Shown here: positions 34,081 to 45,929 of the stretch, in pieces
Numbering within the stretch: position 1 is the first letter of the stretch
Layout of the letters: every line of letters begins with the position of its first letter
Origin: Persicaria tinctoria
Lineage: Eukaryota > Streptophyta > Magnoliopsida > Caryophyllales > Polygonaceae
DNA: 64,000 bases
Assembly: GCA_037127255.1 (NCBI GenBank)
Contig: JBANSL010000004.1
Coordinates: 27,039,967 to 27,103,966, forward strand
Direction: 5' to 3'
The notes under the pieces: model-generated
Seen by the model: only the letters and a program-made list of their open reading frames with translations
Told to the model about the DNA's origin: nothing
The model's database searches: none
Program-made: the position numbers and the translations under genes

Positions 34081-37000
34081 ATGGCAGATCATTCCCTTAA
34101 TTTTCTTTTTTGGAATTGTTTTGGTGCAGGTAAGAAGAGTTTCCGAAGGGCGATTCGGTATATCAGGAATAGTTGCTCCACATATGTTATTGGGCTCGTC
34201 GAAACCAGGGTCTCAGGGGCGCAAGCAAATAAGGTCTAAAAGAAACTTAATTTCCCTGGATGCACTCATATTGAAGCTATTGGTTTTTCTGGGGGGGTCT
34301 GGCTCTTGTGGGACGATCAGAACTGCGATATCACTATCCACGAGAAGATCGCCAGCTTCATTCATGCTTTCTGGCTGACCGGGGGCACCAGAGCTCATTT
34401 GATTGCCGTATATGCTCCCCCTACTGTTGCTAGGAGGGCTCCGTTCTGGGCTGAGCTTGAAGCATGATTGGTTTCAGTTACGTGGCCTCTTATTATTGGC
34501 GGAGACTTCAATTGTATCATCGATGCCCATGAGACTTTCGGTGGGACTGGGCCATACCCAGGGACTCTCGGGTGTTTCGTGAGCTTACTAATAAGTTCGG
34601 CCTCATTGACTTGGGCTTCTTGGGACACGAATTTACTTGGAGTAAAGTTGTTATGGGAGGTATGACGGTCTCTAAGCGCCTTGACAGAATCTTCACCAAT
34701 GTCGAGGGAAGACTCTTTTGGCCTGATGCTCGAGTCCGACACCTTCCTCGCTACCCATCTGACCATTGTCCTCTTCTGTTGGAGTTACACTCGAGAATTA
34801 TCATGAGAAAGAAGCGTCGCTCATTTAGGTTCGAGGCGGCTTGACTTAGTCATGACAAGTTTTCGGAGTTCGTGGATGCGAATTGGAGTAAGGACTGTCC
34901 TGCCCCAGCAGCCCTGGAAAAGCTTCATGTTGACCTCACTAACTGGAATAGGGATATTTTCAGGAGGATTCAAGTCCGTAAAAGTGCGCTTATGAATGCT
35001 CTGGACAATGCCCAGCGCAAGGCGTCCAAAGGTCACTCTAAACCGGCTAAGGATTGGAAGGAAAAGATCCGCTCCGCTCTCGATGTGACGCTTGAGCAGG
35101 AGGAAATCTTGTGGTTCTAGAAGTCTAGGGAACAATGGCTTGCTTTTGGAGATCGTAATACCAAGTTTTTTCACACGTCGACTATCGTTGGACGTAAGAA
35201 AAACAGGGTGGAGGGCCTCCGTAGGGATGACGATACTTGGATGGATTCTAAGCAGGATATGGAGGATTTGGCTGTCACATTTTTCAAAAATCTGTGTTGT
35301 GAACCCGCCGGCAGTGGGAGTGTCGAGCCTCCTCCTAGCGCCTTTCCTCAACTGCTGGCTAGGGATTGGGAAGGGCTATGTGCGGAGGTCACTTCCGAGG
35401 AAATCAGGAGAGCCTTCAAATCGATGGGCGCTTATAAATCCCTGGGGTTAGATGGTTTTCAACCCATCTTCTTCCATAAATGTTGGGATACGGTGGGATC
35501 CTTAGCGATTGCATTTGTCAAAGAATTCTTCCGTACAGCTGTGCTCCCGACTGGGGTTAATGATACCTTCATCGCTCTACTCCCGAAGGTGAGCAAACCG
35601 GGGAAATTTCAGAACTTTAGGTCGATTAGTCTTTGTAACATCATGTACAAGGCTATCACGAAGGTGCTCTTGACTAGGATCCAACCCTTCATGGACAAGC
35701 TTTTTAGGCTGCTACAGGGGGGCTTCATCCCTGGGAGACTCATATCCGATAATATTATTATTGCTCAGGAAGTGGTCTATTCTATGAAAAGAAAGAAGGG
35801 CGCGAAAGGTTGGATGTGTTTGAAACTCGATCTTGAGAAGGCATATGATAGGTTGAGTTGGAACTTCATTGAAGACACACTCATTCATGTTGGGATTTCG
35901 AGAATCTGGATTAACTGGTTAATGGCATGCATTAGAACCCCTAGGATGCGAGTGTTGTTGAATGGAGAGGCTACCGAGCAATTCAGTCCGTCTCGGAGCA
36001 TCCGTCAGGGCGACCCTATCTCTCCGTATATCTTCATCTTGTGTATGGAAAGATTGAACCACACCATCCTTGAGGCGGTGGAGCGTAGTGAATGGAAACC
36101 TATCAGAATTGCTAGGGGTGGTCCCAAACTTTCACAACTTTTTTTCGCTGATGATATTTTCCTCTTTGCTGAAGCATTGGTCGCGCAAGTGAAGGTGGTT
36201 GGAGCTCTTATGTGGTTTCTCTGGTCAGAAGGTTAGTTTGGCTAAATCTAAAGTCTTTGTGTCTCACAATGTGAGTGTTGCGCTTAGGGATAGGATCCAG
36301 GTGGCTGGCGGGATCGAAGCTACGGCTGGCCTCCACACCTACATTGGGATTCCTATCCTTCATAGACGTGTCACTGGTAACACCTTCAATTCGGTCCTCG
36401 AGAAGTTTAATGACAAGCTGGCCGGTTGGAAGAGAAGTACTTTGAGCTTTGCCGGGAGGTCGACCCTGGTGAGGACGGTCCTATCTTCGCTACCCGTTTA
36501 TTCCATGTCCTCTGTCCTCCTCCCCAAGGAGATGTGCTTGAAGATCGAGAAATTATGCAGAAGTTTTCTCTGGGGGTCGACGATGGAGAATCGAAGGATA
36601 CACAAAGTTGCCTGGACTGAAGTTACGAGGCCGAAATCCCTAGGAGGGCTGGGTATTAGAAAGATGGAGGAGTTGAACCTAGCCTTGGTTGCTAAAACTA
36701 GATGGAGATTTCTGCGGGATGGAAATCGGGCGTTGGAGGAGTTGAACTTAACCTATTAGAATTGCTAGTGAGTGTAAGTATGTTAATCGGGCGTTGGGCG
36801 ACTCGAATGCTGCCTCGCCTTTGTGGAAAGGCATATCGATGGCTCTGAGACTAGTGATCTTCCCGAATGTCTCATGGGCTCTTGAGGATGGTAGGAGATC
36901 CAATTCTGGAAGGATAAGTGGATCCATGAATCTTCTCTTGGAGATTTGGTTGATCCGAGCGTCTATGATGACTTCATGGTGGCGGAGTTTCGATCGTTGA

Positions 37001-38196
37001 GTGAGGGCTGGTAATGGCACCGATTCTCGGACTCATTTCCGTCTTCCCTGCTGCTGAAGCTTGCTGCTGTTACAACGATGGACCAGGAAGACTCCTTGAG
37101 ATGGACGACGGCTATTGATGGTGTTTACTCGGTGAAGTCCGGGTATGGGATGCTCTGCAAGGTGAACGAAGTGCAGCATCCGGATGCTCGTTTCTTCAGG
37201 ACGGTTTGGCGTCTGAAGGTCAATGAGTGCATCAGGTGCTTCATTTGGCAAGTCAGCATGGGAAGAATCCTCACGAACGCGGAACGGTTTCACCGACACC
37301 TAGGTAACTCGTGTTTTTGCTCTATTTGTTTGAATGGTGATGAGACCACTATCTATTTGTTTAGGGATTGTGTTACTGCGAATTCGATTTGGGTGCAGGT
37401 GGAGAGGGCTCGGTTGGATCCCGATTTCTTCTCTTTGCCCTTTGCGGCTTGGCTACGCTCCAACATGCTTACAAGCAAGAAGGAGGGCGACGGAGTTGAT
37501 CGGAATGCGGTATTTGCGACGGCTCTCTGGAAGCTATGGACGCAGAGGAATGAGGCGATTTTCAAAGGAGCTCGGGGAACGCCGGCCCATTGGAAGAGCT
37601 GCTATCTTTCGGCTTATGAGTACAAGAAAGCTCGGAACAAGCTGGGTAGCGGACAGAGCCCCAGCACCCATGTGCCTACTGAAATCGGCTGGAGCCGACC
37701 CACCTCGGGTTGGCTCAAACTTAATTCGGATGGTGCGGTGTCAATGGCTGGGCTTGCTACTGCAAGAGCAGTCATCAATGATGAAGATGGAAGATGGGTG
37801 AAGGGTTTTGTGCACAATATTGGAGCCTGCTTTGTTGTGGCTGTGGAGCTGTAGGGTATCGCTAAGGGTCTCGAGTTGGCCTAGTCGGCGGGTTACAAGA
37901 GGATTGTGTACAAGTCAGACTCGGAGACGGCCATCCTTCTTATGAGGAAGACGGTGAAACACGCGCACCCGTGCGCTAGCCTTGTGGCCCTCTGCCAAGG
38001 CTTCATTAGTAGAAATTGAGAGGTTCAACTTCGTCATATTTACCGGGAAGCTAATGCCCTCGCATATTTTCTTGCTTCCTATGCATTTTCTTTTCCTTTA
38101 GGCTGTTTGTATTTGGACTCTCCTCTGGGTGGGGCGGACGAGATCCTAGGGGAGGACGCAAGGGGTGTCACTTCGACTCGCTTGTGTTGTTCCTAG
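34081..38196 (+). pseudogene. LINE ORF2: endonuclease, reverse transcriptase, zinc finger and RNase H, broken
   Basis: ATG at 34081. Order: APE-like endonuclease (NFLFWNCFGAG, GLVETRVSG, AVYAPP, GGDFNCI, SDHCPL); linker with EEILWF*KSREQW; reverse transcriptase (SEEIRRAFKSMG, KLDLEKAYDRLSW, RQGDPISPYIFILCM, FFADDIFLF, catalytic Asp pair present); zf-RVT-like segment (VWRLKVNECIRCFIWQVSMG); RNase H (LNSDGA, VEL, YKSDSETAI, REANALAYFLA, the last Asp changed to Tyr). Breaks: stops near 34232, 34465, 34842, 35118, 37852, 37888 and 38018, and frameshifts near 34555, 36210 and between 36760 and 37078. The enzyme would nick target DNA and copy LINE RNA; this copy cannot. Confidence 0.85.
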
Positions 38197-38300
38197 GAAC
38201 TTGTCTGTGTCCCTCTTTGCCGGTTTTGGCTTGCTAATAAGAATCCATTCTCGTGGGTCTGGAGGGTTCGGCTCACAGGTTTGTTTACCAAAAAAAAAAA

Positions 38301-38600
38301 TATTTACCCTCTTCTAAATAGAAGAGGCGAATGTGTTAATAAGTATTATTTTTTTAAAAAAAATATTGAAGACTAAAATTGCACGGTTAATTTTTGCAAT
38401 TGTGACGGTGAAAACCACTGTTGATTAAATATACATACGATTTTTTTTTGCTAATTTTTTTTCAAGGAAATAATTAGAATCAGTAATTAGGTAATCATAT
38501 TGAGTTCATCATTACATATTACTAACGATTCCATAGAAAATAGGCTATATAATAAACGCATGATATTACGTCATAAATGGGTCACATAACGCAAAATGAC
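38301..38600. other. AT-rich spacer between LINE and Tat element
   Basis: It begins with the 3' target duplication of the LINE. No gene seen. Confidence 0.4.
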
Positions 38601-39256
38601 GGTCGGTCCCACCATTAAAGCATCGCGAACAAAGTATCCAACCGGACCAAAAGAACTAGGCTTACCACCCCCTAAATCTATTAACCTTTATTTCCCTCGT
38701 GACCCAAAGCCAGTATAGGAATAAGAGCTAACTCTCCCTTGTACCTCGTTAGCTTCCAAAGACCTAGCAAGCAGCTCGCTGGCTCAAGCACCTCGCCTCT
38801 AATGGCTCCTCGTGTATTGCATGTGCCTCTAAGCATGTGGGCATGCGCTACATGTGTCCTATGTAGAACCACGATGTTTCCAGCCAGCTGCTTGCTTCGT
38901 TTCCCTATAAATACCCTTCTCCGATCACAAAGATGGGGATCCGATTCTGAAGATAAAAAGGGCATAAGAGCTTTGATTATCTCCCGGACTTAAAGCCCCC
39001 GGAGTTGAGTTCTAGAGATCCTCGGTCTGAGAAGAACGTTCCTTGAGATAACAACCCTTCCAAACTTCCTCCGTAGACGACGATTGAACAGTAAAACACA
39101 CTTCATCGCGAGTCAAACTCATAACCCTCATCGTTTGGACAAATAAGCTTACAATCTAATCATCATTCTATCAGGCTAAGACTGGCAGGTATTTTAAAAG
39201 CATTATGTCGTCACAAGTGAGGTAATAAGTATAGACGAAATCTCAGGAACACTTCA
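38601..39256 (+). repeat. 5' LTR of Tat element (left end approximate)
   Basis: It ends ACACTTCA one base before the primer-binding site. A TATAAATA box is at 38906-38913. The start could not be fixed because no second LTR is available. Confidence 0.5.
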
Positions 39257-39257
39257 T

Positions 39258-39275
39258 TGGCGCCGTCTGTGGGAA
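39258..39275 (+). promoter_or_regulatory. Primer-binding site of Tat element
   Basis: TGGCGCCGTCTGTGGGAA, a site common to many Tat-clade and related plant Gypsy elements. I am not sure which tRNA it pairs with. Confidence 0.7.
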
Positions 39276-39424
39276 CCTCTCACGACGAGAGGTTCCGCGT
39301 AGCAATACGCTCCTTTACATTACTATCTTTCCATTTCTTTTATTTCTTCCTTTCGTACCGCTCTATCTTTGTTACTCTATATAAATGATATATAATCGCA
39401 TTGATTTCCTTTTTTTAAGGACTA

Positions 39425-40460
39425 ATGTTTTTCTATGCAAGAATCATGAACTTTACCCTTTTCGGGGAGGAGTTTGGGCAACAACACCATGAAAACGGGG
39501 AAGCAAATGACATAAACCTCAACACCATCCCCAACGAGGAGGCCCTACACGGCGGCAACGAGGGCGCCAATCAACAACCCACATGGGACACTACCCAACC
39601 CCCTCCGTTTGCTCCCTACGGGATGTGGGGCGGCTGCCCCCTATACCAATTCTTCACGGGGAGCTACCCACAAAGCATGTACTTTAACAAACAGGCGAAC
39701 GGTATGTCTTTCCAACAGGCGAACGGTATGCCTTGCCAACAGGTGAACGAGGTGCCACTCCAACATGACCCCCGTACCTACTATCAACAACAAGGACCAG
39801 TGCCCATTACGGTCAACCATTTCCCCAACCCCGCTGGTGGCCCTCTCAACCCCGATCCAGAACCCATGAGAATATCAACAGGGTTGACCGATCTGGCAAG
39901 GCCCAAAACGTGTCTTCACTTTCAAACTCCCCTGAAGCACCCGAACAAACTCGCAAAGGTGAGCTGACCTTTCCATCGGCCTTTTGCAGATAAATACGCA
40001 AAGCACCGATTCCAAAGAGGTGGAGGGACATCTCCATCACCATGTACAAAGGAGATACCGATCTCAACGATCACCTCAGCCAATTCACTACGGCAATGGG
40101 AATGAACGAGGACAATGATGCTATGTATTGCTGCTCATTTCCATCTACGCAGAGTGGGGTCACTTTAACATGGTTCACGAATCTTGTCCGATCATCCATC
40201 AACAACTTCGCGCAACTATCAGGGACATTCGTCGCTCATTTCGACAGCGCTCGCACAAGAAAAAGAACCATGTTGGACCTCAATTCCATCAAGCAAGGCG
40301 CGACCGAGTCCATGGGAATTTTTTTCAGCAGATTCACTAATATGATGGTACAAATCCCGAGATTCAACCAAGAATCCGCAAGCACGATACTAATGAGAAA
40401 TTAGGCGAAGGAGATTTCAAAATTTGCCTGTTTCGAAAAGAGCCGACCAACTACGATGTT
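39425..40460 (+). pseudogene. gag: Tat gag, N-terminal and core regions
   Basis: The first frame (39425-39967) is Asn/Gln/Pro-rich with a short repeated motif (KQANGMSFQQANGMPCQQ). After a shift the core follows (40042-40404): YKGDTDLNDHLSQFTTAMGM, TLTWFTNLVRSSINNF, FVAHFDSARTRKRTM, QGATESMGIFFSRFTNMMV, which is the retrotransposon gag (PF03732-type) pattern. Stops follow at 40402 and beyond. Gag would form the capsid. Confidence 0.75.
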
Positions 40461-41600
40461 TTGAGAAAACTCGTTACAAAGCAGATCCACGCTATGGAAG
40501 CTGCTAGTTCCAGCTCACAACCAGTTGAATATAAGTCTTTCTTCCGTCACCCATCTTACCACCGGCCGCCAAACAAACGACAGGGAAGGGAAAACTTCGG
40601 GGATCAGCAACCTCGTAATCCTTCCTCGCAGTATCTGGCCATCCCACCACGCCCCCTGATCCAAGAAGTGCAGTACAACCAGAGATCGGGTCCGAATCCA
40701 CTAGGGGCCCCAACTAATGTAATGATGGCTCATCCTGACCATATTTCGCCCCCGGTCTATGGGATCCCGCCGGCTATTCCCCAAAAGGAGACACCCCTTC
40801 AGATTTATGCCCTACTGGTAAACCCTGGTAATCCAGTAGTGATGCCACAACAACACCGTCCTCCCGATGTCCCTCACCGACAATATAAGCCACCTAATGC
40901 ACCACAACGACCCTACAATCGCCAGTATGCAACTAGGGGAAGAGGTACGGGAACATACCCCAAGAACAAAGAAGGAAGGAACGACGACAGAGGAGGAGGG
41001 TACCGACCTCATCCCAGAGACACAAGGGATGCCCCCACAACAAGATCCTCGTCCAATCGGCCTGAACATTCCAACTGGGATCGCCTGAAGCATCCTCCTA
41101 CGGATAGGTGCATCAACACCATCGCGGGAGGACCCGCGACATCTGGCACCGGCAGTAAAGAAAGGAAAAACTATGAAAGAGAAGCTAGATGCCCCCCGTC
41201 GGAGGCCAGCGTCAAACAAGCATCCACTGCTCACGCTACGCTAAGTTTCTCTGTATCCCAAACCCGTGATGCTCGTGATCTCATAATGCCTCACTCGGAT
41301 CCTATGGTCATCCATGTACAAATAGGAACCAAAATCGTTAAGAGGGTCATGATAGATACATGTTCATCTGTAGACGTCCTCTACTAGGACGCCTTCGAGC
41401 AACTCGAGATCGCCGAGAGCGCCCTACATCGCTAATCAGAAAAACTAGTCTCCTTTTCCGGAGACGAGGTTGAAGTAGCTGGACCGATTGAGTTAGCCCT
41501 GAAACTGGTTACCGCGCCGAATAGAAGAACCCACATGATTGAGCTCATCGTGGTCCGCCTACCATCCATCTAAATGCTATCATGATCCGTGTATGTCTAT
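40461..41600 (+). pseudogene. Tat gag C-terminus and protease
   Basis: A Pro/Gln/Arg-rich linker (40461-41100) leads into INTIAGGPATSGT and the protease core VMIDTCSSVDVLY near 41348-41386. The active-site triplet Asp-Thr-Gly reads Asp-Thr-Cys, which should abolish activity. An in-frame TAG follows at once (41385), then ALHR and a second stop, with recognisable protease sequence (SFSGDEVEVAGPIEL) beyond. Confidence 0.75.
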
Positions 41601-41664
41601 TCGAATTCCAAATAGCCTGCTCTATATATCATTTTAGCGTCAAGTTCCGTGCGATGACAGAAAG

Positions 41665-43440
41665 GTGGGTGAAGCACGAGGACAGCAAGCCAAAAGTAGG
41701 GTCTGTTACTTGTCGTCGCTTAGAAAGAGCCATAACCGAATATTCGCAATTAAAGAAAGGGATCAGGGATCTCTGAAAGAAGAAACCAACGACGAGCGTG
41801 AGCAGGAGGCCACATCTGAACAACAGGCGGATTTAGAGGTTCGACAAGAGAAGATAGTTGATAAAATTGTGGAAGAAAAAGTCGCGTTCTTTCCTTTCCC
41901 AAACAAGTCCGAAATCTTGTACCACGGTCACAGCTTTACTGGCCCCGCTTTAGAGCGCATCAAGGATTTGTTACAAGGATTGCGAGAAGTTTTCGCATGG
42001 TCACCACAAGATTTAAAAGGGCTTCCCCGAGAGATCGCGGAACATTCCCTGATAATCAATCACGATGCAAAACCAGTCTACCAAAGAAAAAGAAAGATGG
42101 CCGCTAAAAAGTCAGAAGCAGTAAAACAAGAGGTGCACAACCTTTTACAATCTGGGTTTATTCGCGAAATTAATGACTCAACCTTGCTATCGAATGTGGT
42201 ATTAGTCAGAAAAAGCAGTGGCAAGTGGAGGATGTGCGTATATTTTAAAGATTTGAACAAGGCATGCCCAAAGGATAGTTGTCCTTTGCCATCCATCGAC
42301 GATCTAGTAGACACCACAGTAGGACATACCACCTTAAGCTTTCTAGACGCATATTCAGGTTTCAATCAGATTAAGATGAGTCCTCGCGACGAAAAGAGCA
42401 TCGCTTTCATCACCAACCAGGGAACTTTTTGTTATAAAGTGATGCCATTTGGACTCAAAAATGCTGGAGCCACCTTTCAGCGAATGATAGAGCAAGTATT
42501 TGCTTCCCAGATCGGAAGAAATATTGCAGTTTACGTCGATGGTATTGTGATCAAAAGCATTGCGATGGAGGACTATTGCAAGGATTTGCAAGAAACCATC
42601 GATACTCTAAAAAGAAATCGTGTCTGCCTGAATCCGGAAAAATGCGTTTTTGGATTCGACTCCAGGTAATTCCTAGGCTTCACGATAAGCCACCGGGGAA
42701 TAAATGTTAGTCCTTAAAAAGTATAAACCATCATCGATATGGCTCCTCCAAAGACGTTGAACGACAACCAAAAGTTGAACGGGTCTGTCAACTACCTAAG
42801 CCAATTCTGTTCACGATTAGCTGATCATTCGCTCCCCTTTTTTTAGCAGCTAAAAAAGAAGGGTCCGGTCGAGTGTACTACCATTTTGGATAAGGATTTC
42901 AAAAGTATGAAAGATTACCTGGCCGCTTTGCCAACTTTGCACTTTCCACGAGAGCACGAAACCTTACAGTTATACCTCGATGTCGGATCCACCACCATTA
43001 GCGCGGTATTGACAAGGGAGTCCAAGTTTCCTATTTACTTTGCCAGCTGCGTGTGGCAACCCGCTGAATCCTGATATACTCCTATTGAAAAGATGGATCT
43101 ATCCATGGTTTTCGCGGCGCGGAGATTAAGGCCCTACTTCCAAGCCCATACCTTTGAAGTGTTATTTGACCTTCCACTCCATCAGATTCTTCATTCACCG
43201 TCTATTTCCGGAAGGATGGTCAAATGGGTAGTGGAGCTTTATGAATTCGATATTCACTTCAAACCTAGGAAATCTCGTTTGGCCCAAGCGTTGGCCGACT
43301 TTGTTGTTGAGGCCGTCTTTACAGACTCCCAAGATCGTGAAGGAGAGGACTGGGTAATTAATGTTAATGGATCGGTATTAGAAGGGGGGTGTGGAGCAGA
43401 AGTCACCATCACCAATCCAACAGGAGAGGTAACCGATTGA
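41665..43440 (+). pseudogene. Tat reverse transcriptase and first RNase H
   Basis: Reverse-transcriptase blocks in order: LIINHDAKPVYQRKRKMAAK, VLVRKSSGKWRMCVYFKDLN, SFLDAYSGFNQIKMSPRDEK, MPFGLKNAGATFQRMIEQVF, and VYVDGIVIKS at about 42528-42557. The catalytic YVDD is YVDG (42532-42543), so the second Asp is lost. A TAG-type stop after GFDSR (42667) and others interrupt the thumb. The first RNase H follows (LQLYLDVGSTTISAVL, PIYFASCVWQPAES, then YTPIEKMDLSMVFAARRL), with two further stops. Confidence 0.8.
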
Positions 43441-43752
43441 TCTTTCCAACTATTGTTTGAAGCCATCAACATAGAAGCGGAATATGAAGCCTTGATCGCA
43501 GGTATCGAGAAGGCTTTGGTTAACGGGGCACGACAGGTTCAAATTTTTACAGATTCAGAGGTGGTCGCCTTACAAGTTAAGGGGGAATACGAAGCAAAGA
43601 CCGGAATGCTCCCCGAGTACTTGGCTCATGTAAAGACAGTCATTGCCGCCTTCGGGAAGTGTTCTATCACATTCATCCCTCGCGAGCAAAACGACCGTGC
43701 CGCCACATATATTGGCCAGAATTGGGCCCACATTGCCTCTAGGATTAAGTGA
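43341..43752 (+). pseudogene. Second RNase H domain (Tat-type aRNH)
   Basis: WVINVNGSVLEGGCGAEVTI matches the 'l.vDGSs...g.GaGvv' start but with Asp changed to Asn. AEYEALIAGIEKAL carries the catalytic Glu, IFTDSEVVALQVKGEYEAK the next Asp, and FIPREQNDRAATY the end. A TGA (43438) splits it. The domain is typical of Tat elements and is usually an extra, archaeal-type-like RNase H. Confidence 0.75.
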
Positions 43753-44700
43753 TCGCATGATAATCGAGCAGAGGCATGCCCAAGGAATCCATCAAGGGGT
43801 TTTCAGAATATCAAACCTCGGAGATTGGCGTATACCCCTCCTAGAATACATAACTGTAGGGGCAATAACAGGTGAGGCACAGGACAACCAAAGCACCAGA
43901 AGGAGAGCGACTCGTTTCCGAGACAGGGATGGCCGCCTGTACAAAAGAGGTTACAACCTCTCGGATCTCATGTGCGTCTCAGGCAAGGAAGGCTTTAATC
44001 TTGTGCAGGAATTGCACGCGGGCCTCAGCGGCAACCACTAGGGATGGAGAGCCGTAGCATCTAAAATCACACGCCTAGGCTATTATTGGCCCACCCTTAG
44101 GGCAGACGCGGAAATGGTCATCCACATATGTGATCCTTGTCAGCGACATGCATAACTCTATCACCGTCCCCCTCATCCTTTGAAACCCATCTCCGCACCA
44201 TGTCCATTCGCAATATAGGGACCGGATATTTTGGGTCCTTTCCCGATGACAACAGGCCAGTTACGCTTCATCATTGTGATAGTAGACTACTTCACGAAAT
44301 GGGTGGAAGCTGAAGCCATGGCCACCATCCCAGCGGAAAAAGTGTGTAAATTCCTATGGAAAAATATGGTTTGCCGATTCGGGGTCCCTCAAGCTATCAT
44401 CACAGATGACGGTCCCCAATTTGATTGCGAGGGAATCCGTGATTTTTTCGCCGGCCTCCGTATAGACTTCCGATTTTCATCAGTAGGTTATCCACAATCC
44501 AACGGAAAAGCCGAAACCACAAATCGCCAAATTCTGAATGCTTTGAGAAAGTGGTTGGGAACAGCAAAGGGAGAGTGGGTTGAGATCTTGCCCCTGGTTT
44601 TATGGACATATAGAACCTCAGCTATAGCCCTACCGGAGAAACACCATTCACATTGGCTTTCGGGGTGGATGCGGTCATGCCAGTAGAAAGCTAGGCACAG
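43753..44700 (+). pseudogene. Tat integrase
   Basis: The N-terminal zinc region is broken across frames (LVQELHAGLSGNH, ITRLGYYWPTLRADAEMVIH, CDPCQRHA). The catalytic core is open at 44231-44640: IVDYFTKWVEAEAM (first Asp), AIITDDGPQFD (second Asp), PQSNGKAETTNRQ (Glu), so the DDE triad is intact. A frame change near 44635 disrupts TGETPFxLAFGVDAV-like sequence, followed by a stop at 44696. The C-terminal domain is missing. Confidence 0.75.
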
Positions 44701-44730
44701 GTTCTTTTAAGAAACGTTGTCAATACCGAT

Positions 44731-45183
44731 AAATTTAGCAATCACGTGTCTTTCGAACACGGGGATGTGCAAGTAAGCTTCAATGGAGAATAAATTTAGC
44801 GATCGCGTACACTTTATGTACGGATACGCATGCAAGCAAGCCTCCAAGGAGAATAAATTTAGCTATCACGTGTCTTTCAAACACGGGGATGTGCAAGTAA
44901 GCCTCCAAGGAGAATAAATTTAGCGATCGCGTACACTTTAAGTATGGATACGCATGCAAGACAGCCTCCAAGGAGAATAAATTTAGCAATCACGTGTCTT
45001 TCAAACACGGGGATGTGCAAGTAAGCCTCCAAGGAGAATAAATTTAGCGATCGCGTACACTATAAGTACGGATACGCATGCAAGCAAGCCTCCAAAGAGA
45101 ATAAATTTAGCAATCATGTGTCTTTCGAACACGGGGATGTGCGTACACTTTGGGTACGGATACGCATGCAAGAAAGCCTCCAA
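44731..45183 (+). repeat. 124-bp tandem array, about 3.6 copies
   Basis: CACGTGTCTTT marks unit starts at 44743, 44867 and 44991; the fourth (45115) reads CATGTGTCTTT. Exact period 124 bp. Each unit holds three palindromes: CACGTG, GCGATCGC and GCATGC. Within units, GGAGAATAAATTTAGC occurs twice, so each is itself a diverged dimer. It lies just after the integrase. Confidence 0.9.
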
Positions 45184-45503
45184 GCAAAATAAAACTCAAC
45201 GGTCTGATCTGCAAAATTCGGCCATGTTTCTTCACCAGAAATGGTTGTACTTATTAGTACTAAATTTTCCATGAAATTCACAAGGTTTAGGGGCATCCCC
45301 ATGGATGGCGTTTTATCTACAAAGAAAGTCACGATTTCACTTCCTTCAATCTTTGCGTCCCTATCCTGCCACGGCACACAGGATGCCCTATTTACTGTTC
45401 CCCGTGATCATGAGCCAATCACATAAACGTCCCTTTATAAAGAAAATACATTGGAGGAGCATTCCATTAACTCAGAGTCTTTACTCCCATTTTCTCTCTC
45501 TCT

Positions 45504-45929
45504 ATGACAAAATCAAACCAGGCGGTTTGGTCATTTTCTGAGCCCATCCGTTTCCCAGAATAGTTACATCGCTTATCCCTTCCATTACGTTTAGAAGATG
45601 AATTTCATCCAAACCTTCCCAGGAACATTCTCCGATCAACCCGAATTTTGCGGGATTTTTCTGTGGAAGTTACTCGTGGAGATTATAGGCTTCCTTACTT
45701 GAGAAGCGGATGGAACGATTTTGCCTGCTCACATAGTATTGATCTTGGTTCCTCCGTCACCTTTATTCACAAAGGAGGTGTTTGCTGCGAGGTTCATATC
45801 CTAGATGCGGTGGGGGATGAAGTAGACGCAGAATGGGCTCCTCCTCACTCAGAAGGTCCGCTTCCGAATGGATCTCGCTTAAGCCAGGGCATGACTCGAG
45901 TCATCCCGACCAGGCCTCGGAGGAGGTAA
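45504..45929 (+). pseudogene. B3-domain protein gene with one premature stop
   Basis: The ATG at 45504 (MTKSNQAVWSFSEPIRFPE) is in frame with the B3-like body to the stop at 45927; only a TAG at 45561 interrupts. The body fits the plant B3 DNA-binding fold in the REM style: RLSLPLRLEDEFHPNLP, then DFSVEVTRGDYRLPYLRSGW, NDFACSHSIDLGSSVTFI and VCCEVHILD ('W/V..v....GW..F.....i..G..v.F....f.V.i'). About 141 codons, one B3 domain. A TATA-like TTTATAAAG lies at 45431. B3 proteins bind DNA in the nucleus. Calling it a B3 gene rests on this pattern alone. It may be a pseudogene, or the TAG may mean a later start. Confidence 0.5.

Larger units (their letters stand above)
32096..38300 (+). mobile_element. 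Plant L1-type LINE, near full length, inactive
   Basis: A short 5' leader, ORF1 (32183-34030), ORF2 (34081-38196), a 3' UTR and a terminal A run (38291-38300). Flanking DNA 5' (about 32074-32095) and 3' (from 38298) share an imperfect duplication of about 20 bp (TTTAC...TTCTAAA in both), as expected from target-primed integration. Both ORFs have stops and ORF2 has frameshifts. Confidence 0.8.
38601..45183 (+). mobile_element. Tat-lineage Gypsy element, decayed, no 3' LTR recognised
   Basis: 5' LTR (left edge approximate) to 39256, primer-binding site 39258-39275, gag, protease, reverse transcriptase, RNase H, a second RNase H, integrase, then a 124-bp tandem array. The extra RNase H domain after the first is a Tat-clade hallmark, and arrays near the 3' end are also known in that clade. 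Many stops and active-site changes. No sequence resembling the 5' LTR is visible to the right. Confidence 0.75.

Noticed and set aside
44780..45183. Minus-strand frames with repeated AKFILLGGLLA-type protein
   Set aside because: By-product of the 124-bp tandem array, whose period is not a multiple of three; no start signal or homology.
38601..45183. Possible integrated pararetrovirus instead of a Tat element
   Set aside because: An integrase core, LTR-type primer-binding site and second RNase H are present; no movement-protein motif seen.
45114..45377. 87-residue minus-strand frame after the 124-bp array
   Set aside because: Partly inside the array, no recognised motif, opposite to the Tat element; likely chance.
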